Source: Achromobacter agilis
GTDB taxonomy: Bacteria > Pseudomonadota > Gammaproteobacteria > Burkholderiales > Burkholderiaceae_B
NCBI RefSeq assembly: GCF_900496965.1
Contig: NZ_UFQB01000009.1
Span: 124,001 to 188,000 of the forward strand
Direction of reading: 5' to 3'
Length of the DNA stretch: 64,000 nucleotides
A model generated the notes under the pieces. The model saw only the letters and a list, made by a program, of their open reading frames with translations, had not been told where the DNA came from and searched no databases. The translations under genes and the position numbers were made by a program. This document shows positions 1 through 7,657 of the stretch, in pieces; position 1 is the stretch's first letter; the number at the start of each line of letters is the position of its first letter.

Positions 1-291
1 GCCGTAGATCAGGCCCCGCGCCGCGAGCGCGTCGAAGGCGGCCTGGTAGGCATCGCCGCGGTGGGACTGCCACATGACGTCGCCGTCCCAGGACAGGCCC
101 AGCGCCGCCAATTGCGCCATGATCCGGTCGGCCGCGCCGGGCACGGTGCGCGGCGTGTCCACGTCTTCGATGCGCAGGAGCCAGCGGCCGTCATGGGCGC
201 GCGCGTCCAGCCAGCTCGCCAGCGCGGCTACGAGCGAGCCCGCGTGCAGCGGACCGCTGGGGCTGGGAGCGAAACGGCCTACGTAGGTCAC
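1..291 (-). CDS. gluQ: Glutamyl-Q tRNA(Asp) synthetase, N-terminal part
   Basis: The first 97 codons are present; the gene runs off the left edge. The GTG start at 289-291 opens [18 protein letters not shown], the class I glutamyl-tRNA synthetase N-terminus with an HIGH-like HAG box, followed by [10 protein letters not shown]. GluQ-RS is a GluRS paralogue lacking the anticodon-binding domain that glutamylates queuosine on tRNA(Asp). The short stretch after the start codon fits GluQ-RS rather than full GluRS, but without the C-terminus a GluRS cannot be formally excluded. It lies 70 bp downstream of smg on the same strand and may share its transcript. Confidence 0.8.
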   Translation of the reverse strand, partial: MTYVGRFAPSPSGPLHAGSLVAALASWLDARAHDGRWLLRIEDVDTPRTVPGAADRIMAQLAALGLSWDGDVMWQSHRGDAYQAAFDALAARGLIYG

Positions 292-361
292 AGGGCAATG
301 CCCGCGCGTTTGCGCGCGGGTGGGGCGGGAAAAAGAGATCCGTTGCGGCGGCGCGCCGCGG

Positions 362-820
362 TCAATGGAGGCGGCGCACGCCTTCGTCGTCCAACAGCTC
401 TTCCAGGACGAGATTGTCGATCTCGGCTTCCTGGCTCCAGAGGACCATCAGGGCGATGATCTTGATCTTGGACAGCGGCACGGGCGATTCGGGCGAAGCC
501 AGGCCCCGGTCGATGACGATTTCGCGCAGGGGCGCGGGTAGCACGCCAGCCGACTCCAGGAAGGCGATGAAGCCGATGGATTCGGTGCCGAGCTGCTGAT
601 ACTCGTTATCGGTGTAGATCCGGGTGCCGGTGGTGGGCGCCTGGGCGAGATCGACGCAGCGTTCCGTGGTCTCGGCGAGGCCGTAAAGCCACCCGAGCGC
701 ATCGTCGATGTCTTCGTGCTCGAACCCCGCGGCGGCAAGCCGCTTGGCCAGCACGTCAGCCGCAGGACAGGCTTGCGGCGTGTAGTAATTCTCGTACAGA
801 TAAACCAGGATATCGAACAT
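362..820 (-). CDS. smg: Smg family protein (DUF494)
   Basis: A 152-aa protein beginning [13 protein letters not shown], the typical start of the Smg/DUF494 family, whose length (about 150-160 aa) it matches. The frame is open a further 69 codons upstream, but only the ATG at 820 gives the family N-terminus. The protein is acidic, cytosolic and helical, and ends in [16 protein letters not shown]. Smg genes usually sit near dprA and topA in proteobacteria. Its biochemical function is not established. Confidence 0.9.
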   Translation of the reverse strand: MFDILVYLYENYYTPQACPAADVLAKRLAAAGFEHEDIDDALGWLYGLAETTERCVDLAQAPTTGTRIYTDNEYQQLGTESIGFIAFLESAGVLPAPLREIVIDRGLASPESPVPLSKIKIIALMVLWSQEAEIDNLVLEELLDDEGVRRLH

Positions 821-1008
821 ATGGCGCAGTTTTGTGCCTGTTTGCACAGTCGGCCCGCATATCGGCAGACCAGCAAACATGAATTTTACTTTACGCCGTT
901 TTATAGGGGCGGGCAACCGACCGAACGCGGGAATGTTGTATGGCGTCACCCTGCCGCAACAACCCGGTCTTCTTCGGTCAATTGCTGCCAAAATACACGA
1001 TTCGAGAG

Positions 1009-1043
1009 AAAAAGGGGCGGATCTCAATAGTCCGCCCCTTTTT
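1009..1043. terminator. Bidirectional intrinsic terminator
   Basis: A 12-bp perfect stem (1010-1021 with 1031-1042) with a 9-nt loop has an A-run on the left and a T-run on the right, so it can terminate in either direction. It lies 31 bp beyond the stop codon of the minus-strand TRAP permease and is its likely terminator. The rest of 821-1073 holds only the presumed smg promoter region. Confidence 0.8.
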
Positions 1044-1073
1044 TATTTCGCCGGCCGGCGCACGGCCTGGGTG

Positions 1074-3098
1074 TCAGGCCGCTTTCGGCGCGTTTTCCAG
1101 CTTGAGCTGCGCCAGCTGGCGCATGAACACCGGGATGCAGATCGCCAGCCCGATCAGGCCGCTGGTCAGCCCCGGCAGGATCGTGAGCAAGGCGCCGATG
1201 GTGCACAGCCAGCGTTCCCAGCTTTTCATGCCCACGAGCATATAGCGCGAGAACGCGGCCGACAGCAGCACCAGCCCGACCATGCACCCGAACAGCGTTA
1301 CGAAGAAGTCGTACCAGGTGAAGCCCTGGACCGAAATCAGCAGCGACGGCGAGAACACGAACACGAAAGGCACGATGAGCTTAGTGATGCCCAGCCGGAA
1401 GGCCGTGTTGCCGGTCTTGAACGGGTCGCTGCCCGCCATGCCGGCCGCCGCGTAGGCCGCCAGCGCCACCGGAGGCGTGATGTCCGCCAGGATCCCGAAA
1501 TAGAACACGAAGAAGTGCGCCGCGATCGGCTGCACGCCCAGCTGCACCAGCGTGGGGGCGGCCACGGCCACCATGATCAGGTAGTTCGCCGTGGTGGGAA
1601 TGCCGCAGCCCATCAGGATGCAGACGATGCCGGTCATGACGAGCGCTGCGATCAGCGTGAGCGTTTGCGTGTTGGCGATGACGTCGGGAATCACGGTGGC
1701 CGCGCCCCCGGCGATCGTCTGGGCCGCCGAAATCACGATGTACGAGATCTTGAAGCCCACGCCGGTCAGCGTGACCACGCCGATCACGATGCCGACCGTG
1801 CCCGCGGCCGCGCCCACGGCCAGCGCATACTTCGCGCCGGTCTCGAAGGCTTCGTACAGGTCGCGCAGGCGCAGGCGCTGGAACGGATTCAGCATGCCCA
1901 CCACGATGCAGCCCGTGATGCCCGCGAACGCCGCCAGGTACGGTGTGCGGCCGCTGGCCAGCACGCCGATCAGCAGCACCAGCGGAATCAGGGTTGGCCA
2001 GCGCATCTTGAACGACTGCTTCAGCTTGGGCATTTCTTCGTCGGTCAGGCCGCGCAGGCCCTCGCGCTTGGCCTCGAAGTGCACCTGCATGAACATGCCG
2101 AAGAAGTACAGGAAGGCCGGGAAAATGCCCGCGATCGCGATCTGCTGGTACGGAATGCCCAGGAATTCGATCATCAGGAAAGCGGCCGCGCCCATGATGG
2201 GCGGCGTGATCTGCCCGCCGGTGCTGCTGGCCGCCTCCACGCCCGCCGCGAAGTGCCGCGGATAGCCGATGCGGATCATGGCGGGGATCGTCAGCGAGCC
2301 CACCGTCACGGCGTTGGCCACCGAGGAACCGGACAGCATCCCGAACATGGCGGAGCCGAACACCGACACCTTGGCCGGGCCGCCGGCATAGCGCCCGGCG
2401 ATGGTCGAGGCCACGTCCAGGAACAGCTGGCCCAGGCCGATGCGGGTGGCCAGCACGCCGAACAGCACAAAGTGGAACACGTAGGTCGCCACCACGCCCA
2501 CCGCCACGCCGTAGACGCCCTGGCTGGTCAGGTACATATGGTTAACGACCTGGGACCAGGTGTTGCCCGCGTGTTGCAGCAGCCCGGGGAAATAAGGCCC
2601 GAACATGGCGTAGGCCATGAATACCAGCGCGATGATGGGCAGCGGCCAGCCCATGGCGCGCCGCGTGGCTTCCAGCAGGCCGATCAGCAGGATCGAGCCC
2701 ATGAACACGTCGATCGGCAGCGGATTGCCGACGCGGAAGGCCAGGTCCTCGAAGATGTAGGGGATGTACAGCACCGACAGCGCCAGCGCGATGGCGATGA
2801 TCCAGTCGTACAGCGGAATGCCGCCCGGCGCATACCAGGTGGATTTAGGTTCGCGGTTGTAATGCGCCTTCGAAAAGCCGAAGACGAGGAAGATAAGGCT
2901 CAGCACGAACGCCAGGTGCACGCCGCGGTGCGTGGCTTCGCGCAGCAGGCCGAAACCGGCCGTGTAGTAGTGGAAGATCGAGAGCGTGACCAGCAGGCCG
3001 GAGACGATCCAGGTAGCCGTCTTGTCCAGCGGCCGGAAGCGGATTTCCGAGTCGTACTTCTCCGCCAGCTGCTGGGTTTTTTCGTGATCAATTTCCAT
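1074..3098 (-). CDS. TRAP transporter fused permease (DctQ-DctM, 4TM/12TM)
   Basis: A 674-aa polytopic inner-membrane protein. About 15 hydrophobic segments can be read. The first part (about 1-180) resembles the small DctQ subunit; the rest is the large DctM channel, with repeated GSSVANAV and CGIPTTANY helix-break segments typical of this subunit. Fused permeases of this kind work with TAXI-type receptors, and the gene lies directly downstream of one, separated by 227 bp containing a GC-rich hairpin. It would catalyse ion-driven uptake of an organic anion or amino-acid-like solute delivered by that receptor. The substrate cannot be read from sequence. Confidence 0.93.
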   Translation of the reverse strand: MEIDHEKTQQLAEKYDSEIRFRPLDKTATWIVSGLLVTLSIFHYYTAGFGLLREATHRGVHLAFVLSLIFLVFGFSKAHYNREPKSTWYAPGGIPLYDWIIAIALALSVLYIPYIFEDLAFRVGNPLPIDVFMGSILLIGLLEATRRAMGWPLPIIALVFMAYAMFGPYFPGLLQHAGNTWSQVVNHMYLTSQGVYGVAVGVVATYVFHFVLFGVLATRIGLGQLFLDVASTIAGRYAGGPAKVSVFGSAMFGMLSGSSVANAVTVGSLTIPAMIRIGYPRHFAAGVEAASSTGGQITPPIMGAAAFLMIEFLGIPYQQIAIAGIFPAFLYFFGMFMQVHFEAKREGLRGLTDEEMPKLKQSFKMRWPTLIPLVLLIGVLASGRTPYLAAFAGITGCIVVGMLNPFQRLRLRDLYEAFETGAKYALAVGAAAGTVGIVIGVVTLTGVGFKISYIVISAAQTIAGGAATVIPDVIANTQTLTLIAALVMTGIVCILMGCGIPTTANYLIMVAVAAPTLVQLGVQPIAAHFFVFYFGILADITPPVALAAYAAAGMAGSDPFKTGNTAFRLGITKLIVPFVFVFSPSLLISVQGFTWYDFFVTLFGCMVGLVLLSAAFSRYMLVGMKSWERWLCTIGALLTILPGLTSGLIGLAICIPVFMRQLAQLKLENAPKAA

Positions 3099-3239
3099 CG
3101 CAGTAATTCTCAGGCTGATTCAGCAAGCAGGGCCGCCCATGGCGGCCCTACTCAAGCGCGGCGCGTCGCTCCGCGGACATACATACTTCAATCTGGCCGC
3201 GCGGCACACTCGCCGCACAACCCCGCCGCCGCCCCATCG

Positions 3240-3312
3240 GGGTCGCGTGGATCCGGCTCCGCCGGTCCTCTGCGGCGCCCCCTTGAGGGGGAGGCGCCGC
3301 AGGCGCCTCGGG
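3240..3312. repeat. GC-rich palindromic intergenic element
   Basis: A perfect 10-bp stem (3270-3279 with 3293-3302) is surrounded by C5/G5 runs. A similar C-rich/G-rich hairpin lies at 25624-25679. It sits between the TAXI receptor and its permease on the minus-strand transcript, where it could give partial termination or 3'-end protection so that receptor exceeds permease. That role is inference; it may only be a dispersed intergenic repeat. Confidence 0.5.
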
Positions 3313-3325
3313 GGTGGGCCTACCC

Positions 3326-4288
3326 CTATTTCAGCAGCCCGATTTCCTTGTAGAACTTCTCGGCGCCCGGGTGGAACGGGATGCCGGCGCCCTTGACGGC
3401 GTTGTCCCGGGTGATGAGCTTGCCCTTGGCGTGGCCGTTGTCCAGCGTCTTGCGCGTGGCGTCGCTGTAAAGCGCCTTGGTGACGTCATACACGACCTGC
3501 TCGGGCAGCTTGGCCGACGTGACCATCTGCGCGTTGACCGAGATGGTCTTCACTTCGCCCACATTCTGGTAGGTGTTCGCGGCGATGGTGTCGGGCGTGA
3601 AGAACTCCTGCTTGGCGCGCAGCGCGTCGATTTCGGGGCCGACCAGCGGCACGATCTCGATGCCGGCGCCGCTGGAGGCCAGTTCCGCGATGGCGCCGGC
3701 CGGCGCTCCGCCCACGAAGAAGAAGGCGTCCAGGCCGCCGTCCTTGAGCTTGTCGCCAGCCTGGTTGGGCTTGAGGTATTCGGCCTTGATGTCCTTGTCG
3801 GTCATGCCATAGGCGCCCAGGATCAGGCGCACATCGACCAGCGTGCCCGAGCCCGGTTCGTCCATCGACACGCGCTTGCCCTTCAGGTCGGCCACGCTCT
3901 TGATGCCGGAACCCTTGCGGGTCACCAAGTGGATGCTCTCCGGGTACAGCGTGGAGATCAGGCGCAGGTCCTGCGCCTTGGGCTTGCCTTCAAAGGTGCC
4001 GGTGCCGCTATAGGCCCAGTAGGCCACGTCGGATTGCGTGAAGCCCGCTTCGAACGAACCGCCCAGGATGCCGTTGATGTTGGCCACCGACCCGTTGGAG
4101 GCGACCGCCGTGGCGACCAGCTTGCCGGGCTGGGACACCGCGTTGGCGATGATGCCGCCGATGGGATAGTAGGTACCGGCGGTGCCGCCCGTTCCGATGC
4201 GGAAGAATTGCTGCGCCTGCGCGGTGCCGGCGGCGCCGACCGCGGCGACGGCCAGGGTCAGGGTGGTGATCCAGTGCTTCAGTTTCAT
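3326..4288 (-). CDS. TAXI family TRAP transporter solute-binding protein
   Basis: A 320-aa periplasmic receptor. The Sec signal peptide is residues 1-25 (cleavage near AQA|QQF). The mature start FFRIGTGGTAGTYYPIGG is the TAXI hallmark, and the usual length is about 310-330 aa. It binds the solute and delivers it to the fused TRAP permease downstream. The gene is divergent from the D-threonine aldolase across 252 bp, which hints that the substrate could be a hydroxy- or D-amino acid; this is context only. A strong hairpin lies 43 bp upstream of the start codon. Confidence 0.93.
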   Translation of the reverse strand: MKLKHWITTLTLAVAAVGAAGTAQAQQFFRIGTGGTAGTYYPIGGIIANAVSQPGKLVATAVASNGSVANINGILGGSFEAGFTQSDVAYWAYSGTGTFEGKPKAQDLRLISTLYPESIHLVTRKGSGIKSVADLKGKRVSMDEPGSGTLVDVRLILGAYGMTDKDIKAEYLKPNQAGDKLKDGGLDAFFFVGGAPAGAIAELASSGAGIEIVPLVGPEIDALRAKQEFFTPDTIAANTYQNVGEVKTISVNAQMVTSAKLPEQVVYDVTKALYSDATRKTLDNGHAKGKLITRDNAVKGAGIPFHPGAEKFYKEIGLLK

Positions 4289-4330
4289 GCGGGCTTCTCC
4301 GTGATTTTGCTGACGGTTGAATATTGTTCG

Positions 4331-4365
4331 TTTTTGCCGCCGGGTCTTGCGCCCGGCGGCAAAAA
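4331..4365. terminator. Perfect bidirectional terminator-like hairpin between divergent genes
   Basis: The perfect inverted repeat 4331-4344 / 4352-4365 (14 bp, 7-nt loop) begins with five T and ends with five A, so on either strand it reads as a stem followed by a U-run. It lies between two divergent genes, where no 3' end is expected. It may act as leader attenuator of the TAXI receptor, as insulator between the promoters, or as the 3' end of an unrecognised short RNA. Confidence 0.6.
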
Positions 4366-4540
4366 CGTGCCTCCCCTTGGGGGCTTTCTTTATGATGAAA
4401 TTCTGTCATGCCGACTTCCTGTAGCCAATGCTTACCGGGCTATCGTTTACCAGGGGGTCGCATGCCCTTTAGGTTATGACCAGCCCAGGTTTGGTTATGG
4501 CGCGGTTACATCCACGCGTGCAAATAACGGAGCATTCCCG

Positions 4541-5680
4541 ATGTCCCAGGAAGTCATACGCGGCATAGCGCTGCCCCCGGCGGCCCAGCCGGGCGATCCC
4601 TTGGCCCGAGTCGACACGCCCAGCCTGGCGCTGGACCTGACGGCCTTCGAGGCGAACCTGCGCGCGATGCAGGCCTGGGCCGATCGGCACGACGTGGCCT
4701 TGCGACCCCACGCCAAGGCGCACAAATGCCCCCAGATCGCCCTGCGCCAGCTGGCCCTGGGCGCGCGCGGCATCTGCTGCCAGAAGGTCAGCGAGGCGCT
4801 GCCCTTCGTGGCCGCCGGCATCCGCGACATCCACATCAGCAACGAGGTCGTCGGCCCGGCCAAGCTGGCGCTGCTGGGCCAGTTGGCGCGCTCCGCCAAG
4901 ATGAGCGTCTGCGTGGACAACGCGGAAAACCTGGCGCAGTTGTCCGCCGCCATGGTCCAGGCGGGCGCCGAGATCGACGTGCTGGTGGAAGTGGACGTGG
5001 GCCAGGGCCGCTGCGGCGTGTCGGACGACGCCACGGTGCTGGCGCTGGCACAGCTGGCCCGCGCCTTGCCGGGCATGAATTTCGCCGGGCTGCAGGCCTA
5101 CCACGGCTCGGTGCAGCACTTCCGCACGCGCGAGGAGCGCGCCAGCGTCTGCCGCCAAGCCGCGCGCATCGCCGCTTCCTATGCGCAGCTGCTTCGCGAA
5201 AGCGGCATCGCGTGCGACACCATTACCGGGGGCGGCACGGGCAGCGCGGAATTCGACGCGGCCAGCGGCGTCTACACCGAACTGCAGGCCGGCTCCTACG
5301 CCTTCATGGACGGCGACTACGGCGCCAACGAATGGGACGGCCCGCTGGCCTTCCAGAACAGCCTGTTCCTGCTGTCCACCGTGATGAGCACGCCCGCGCC
5401 CGGCCGCGTGGTGCTGGACGCCGGCCTGAAATCGGCCTCCGCCGAATGCGGCCCGCCTGCCGTCCATGGCGAATCCGGCCTGATCTGCACCGCCATCAAC
5501 GACGAACACAGCGTGGTCCGCGTGGAACCCGGCGCCACGCCGCCCGCGCTGGGCAGCGTGCTGCGCCTGGTGCCCGCGCACGTGGATCCCACCTTCAACC
5601 TGCACGACGGCCTCGTGGTGTTCAAGGACGGCGTGGTGCAGGACATCTGGGAGATTTCCGCGCGTGGCTTTTCCCGCTGA
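4541..5680 (+). CDS. D-threonine aldolase (DSD1/alanine-racemase-fold PLP enzyme)
   Basis: A 379-aa cytosolic enzyme that cleaves D-threonine and related D-beta-hydroxy amino acids to glycine plus aldehyde, using PLP and a divalent metal. The PLP lysine lies in RPHAKAHKCP near residue 60; the metal-site His-x-Asp is in VPAHVDPTFNLHDG near residue 345, the arrangement reported for the Alcaligenes xylosoxidans enzyme. From memory the whole sequence closely resembles that enzyme. The ATG at 4541 is chosen because MSQEVIRGIALPP matches the known N-terminus; the frame is open much further upstream. A related activity such as 3-hydroxy-D-aspartate aldolase or dehydratase is the main alternative. 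The next gene starts 6 bp after the stop. Confidence 0.88.
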   Translation: MSQEVIRGIALPPAAQPGDPLARVDTPSLALDLTAFEANLRAMQAWADRHDVALRPHAKAHKCPQIALRQLALGARGICCQKVSEALPFVAAGIRDIHISNEVVGPAKLALLGQLARSAKMSVCVDNAENLAQLSAAMVQAGAEIDVLVEVDVGQGRCGVSDDATVLALAQLARALPGMNFAGLQAYHGSVQHFRTREERASVCRQAARIAASYAQLLRESGIACDTITGGGTGSAEFDAASGVYTELQAGSYAFMDGDYGANEWDGPLAFQNSLFLLSTVMSTPAPGRVVLDAGLKSASAECGPPAVHGESGLICTAINDEHSVVRVEPGATPPALGSVLRLVPAHVDPTFNLHDGLVVFKDGVVQDIWEISARGFSR

Positions 5681-5686
5681 GCCGTG

Positions 5687-7066
5687 ATGCAGCAGCCCGT
5701 ATCCTTCGATTGGAAGATTCTCCTGCCCGACGTGCTGGACACGCTCAGGCAAATCTATTCGACCCGCCATCCGGCGCTAGCGTCCGCGCGCCTGGACCTG
5801 CTTCGGTCCGTCATGAGCGACGACCGCGCCGAGGACTTCCTGCCCGCGCTGGGCCAGGAACTGGAGGCGTTGGGGCTGGCGCTCATCGAGCAGCGCGAAG
5901 AGGACGACGCGATTCGTCTGCTGATCGTGCCGCAGGCCCAGGCGGAAAGCCTCAAGACGCAAATACAGGCGCAGGGCTGGGAAGCCGTCGCGCATCGCCA
6001 GGATGGCGCCGCGGCTGGCGCCCAGGCGGCCCTGCCCAAGCCGGCCTCGGGTCCGCTGTGCGGCCCCGAGGACTATCTGGACATTCCCTACGCGGTAGCG
6101 GTGGCTCCGGGATGGGCCTGCGCCGTCATGGCGGACTGGGATGCCCCGGCGCTCACCGATCTGCGTGCATGGCCGGCATTGCGCGCGATAGCCGGCAAGT
6201 TTCCCGCGCGGCGTGGGCTGCTCGCCTCCTGCGTAAGCCCCAATGGCGCGCATGCCTGGATCGAACAGGGCCCGGACGGATTGTCCAGCACGCCCTATGC
6301 GCGGTTGCTGCATTCCGATCAGGTCGACCTGCCCCCTTCAAACCGGCCCGGCATGCCCCTGCCGCCGCGCGCCGCGCAAGTGCAACGCCGGACGCCGGAA
6401 TTCAGCCTGGGGTTCGCGGGCGACGATCTGCTGCTGGTGGACCGTGGCATGGTCTTTCTTTATCCGGACCACGCGAGGCAGGCGGAAGACGTCGCGGCGG
6501 AGCCGTCGCTGCTGTACACGGCGCCCCCGCAACGCCGTCCCGCCAGTGACAGGTCCGCCGTCATTCCTACGCCGGACGGCCGTACCTGCGTGCTGTGCCG
6601 CGGCCAACTCCTGGAGTTTCGCGAAGGGCGGCTGCATCCCTTGCCGCTGTCTTACGCCGCGCCCTCATCGGGCGACATCTCGCACCCCGTGGCCTTGGGC
6701 GACAGTGCCATCGCGTGGCTGGAGGACGGCATGCTTTGCCACGCAGGCCTGGATGCCGGAGCCGTTCATCAACACGAGGTGGGGCATCTGCCTTCCGGCG
6801 GCATGACGCTGCAAGCGCTGCCGGGCGGCTGGCTGTTGCTGGGCCATTGGCATGCGCCGCATCGCAGCATGGATCTGGGCCAGCTCTGGCATCCGGCGTC
6901 GGGTCAGGTGCTTCGAATCCGCCACGGCGCGCTCGATCTGGATAGCGGGATACAACGGTGGATCGATCTGCCTGGCGGCGAGGTCGTGGCGGGCGGCCAG
7001 ACGCGGTACGCGCGGCTAGGCCGTTTCGATGCCCTGCTGGGCCGCCTGGACGCAAAAACGCAATAG
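5687..7066 (+). CDS. Hypothetical protein, 459 aa
   Basis: Not recognised. It starts 6 bp after the aldolase stop (ATG at 5687; a GTG lies just before it), so it is probably cotranscribed. No signal peptide or membrane segment is seen. The first ~110 residues are charged and helical. From about residue 130 there are repeated short beta-strand blocks with Gly, Trp and Asp turns (WACAVMADWD, PDGRTCVLCRGQLLEF, LPGGWLLLGHWH), suggesting a beta-propeller-like fold. No catalytic motif is evident. It could be a sensor or binding protein, but nothing ties it to D-amino acid metabolism beyond position. Confidence 0.75.
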   Translation: MQQPVSFDWKILLPDVLDTLRQIYSTRHPALASARLDLLRSVMSDDRAEDFLPALGQELEALGLALIEQREEDDAIRLLIVPQAQAESLKTQIQAQGWEAVAHRQDGAAAGAQAALPKPASGPLCGPEDYLDIPYAVAVAPGWACAVMADWDAPALTDLRAWPALRAIAGKFPARRGLLASCVSPNGAHAWIEQGPDGLSSTPYARLLHSDQVDLPPSNRPGMPLPPRAAQVQRRTPEFSLGFAGDDLLLVDRGMVFLYPDHARQAEDVAAEPSLLYTAPPQRRPASDRSAVIPTPDGRTCVLCRGQLLEFREGRLHPLPLSYAAPSSGDISHPVALGDSAIAWLEDGMLCHAGLDAGAVHQHEVGHLPSGGMTLQALPGGWLLLGHWHAPHRSMDLGQLWHPASGQVLRIRHGALDLDSGIQRWIDLPGGEVVAGGQTRYARLGRFDALLGRLDAKTQ

Positions 7067-7145
7067 GACGCAACGCGCAATCAGCGCAAAAAGGCCGGCG
7101 CGCCGTCAGCGCGCCAGCCATTCAAGCAGGCTGCCGATGCAAGAC

Positions 7146-7274
7146 CTACTGGGCTTTCTGCTGGATCTTCTCTCCGCCGCGTTCGATGTCCTTGCCGGCG
7201 CCTTCCATCGTGTTGCAGCCGGCCGAGATGGCGGTTATTGCCAGCATCAGCGCAAGCCAGAGTCGATGAATCAT
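7146..7274 (-). CDS. Entericidin A/B family lipoprotein
   Basis: A 42-aa protein. It has a short hydrophobic signal peptide ending in a lipobox (AISAGC, Cys at residue 20), then NTMEGAGKDIERGGEKIQ, the entericidin signature: a small amphipathic tail anchored to the envelope. The ribosome-binding site GAAAGGAG lies just upstream of the ATG at 7274. In enterobacteria entericidins are stress-induced bacteriolytic lipoproteins; here the role is inferred from family only. It lies 56 bp downstream of the CsbD-like gene on the same strand. Confidence 0.88.
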   Translation of the reverse strand: MIHRLWLALMLAITAISAGCNTMEGAGKDIERGGEKIQQKAQ

Positions 7275-7330
7275 TTTTTTCTCCTTTCGGCGTTCATGGG
7301 CTAGCGGGGCCATGCCGATGGGCAGCCGCG

Positions 7331-7516
7331 CTATTTTTTGTTCAGCAAGTCGCGTGCCTGATCCTTGGCCTCGCCGATGTTGCGCTGCACCTTGCCCACG
7401 GTTTTCTCGGCCTTGCCCTCGGCTTCCGTCTGGCGGTTGCCGGTCAGCTTGCCGGCCGTTTCTTTGACCGTGCCTTTGACTTCCTTTGCAGCGCCCTTAA
7501 TGCGGTCGTTATCCAT
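7331..7516 (-). CDS. CsbD family stress-response protein
   Basis: A 61-aa hydrophilic protein: MDNDRIKGAAKEVKGTVKE, then TAGKLTGNRQTEAEGKAEKTVG, the standard CsbD-like repeat pattern. Family members are abundant, largely disordered stress proteins of unknown mechanism. It pairs with the entericidin-like gene downstream. The LuxR-type regulator gene lies just upstream on the same strand, with its 3' end 141 bp away, so coordinated envelope-stress expression is plausible. Confidence 0.92.
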   Translation of the reverse strand: MDNDRIKGAAKEVKGTVKETAGKLTGNRQTEAEGKAEKTVGKVQRNIGEAKDQARDLLNKK

Positions 7517-7657
7517 GTTTCGCTCCTCGTTGCAGGTTGTGTGAAACCGCGCCGGACAGACCCGGAGGGGCCGGAGCTCCGGCGGCGGACGAAACCACTA
7601 TAGAAAGCGCATGGCGCGCGTGTAAGAAGCGCGCATATCAGGCCGGTTGGTACTTTT

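Noticed and set aside
834-3353. Long plus-strand frame of 839 codons opposite the TRAP permease
   Set aside because: It encodes a His/Arg/Asp/Gln-rich low-complexity chain, the typical antisense shadow of a hydrophobic high-GC gene; the minus strand has a coherent membrane protein.
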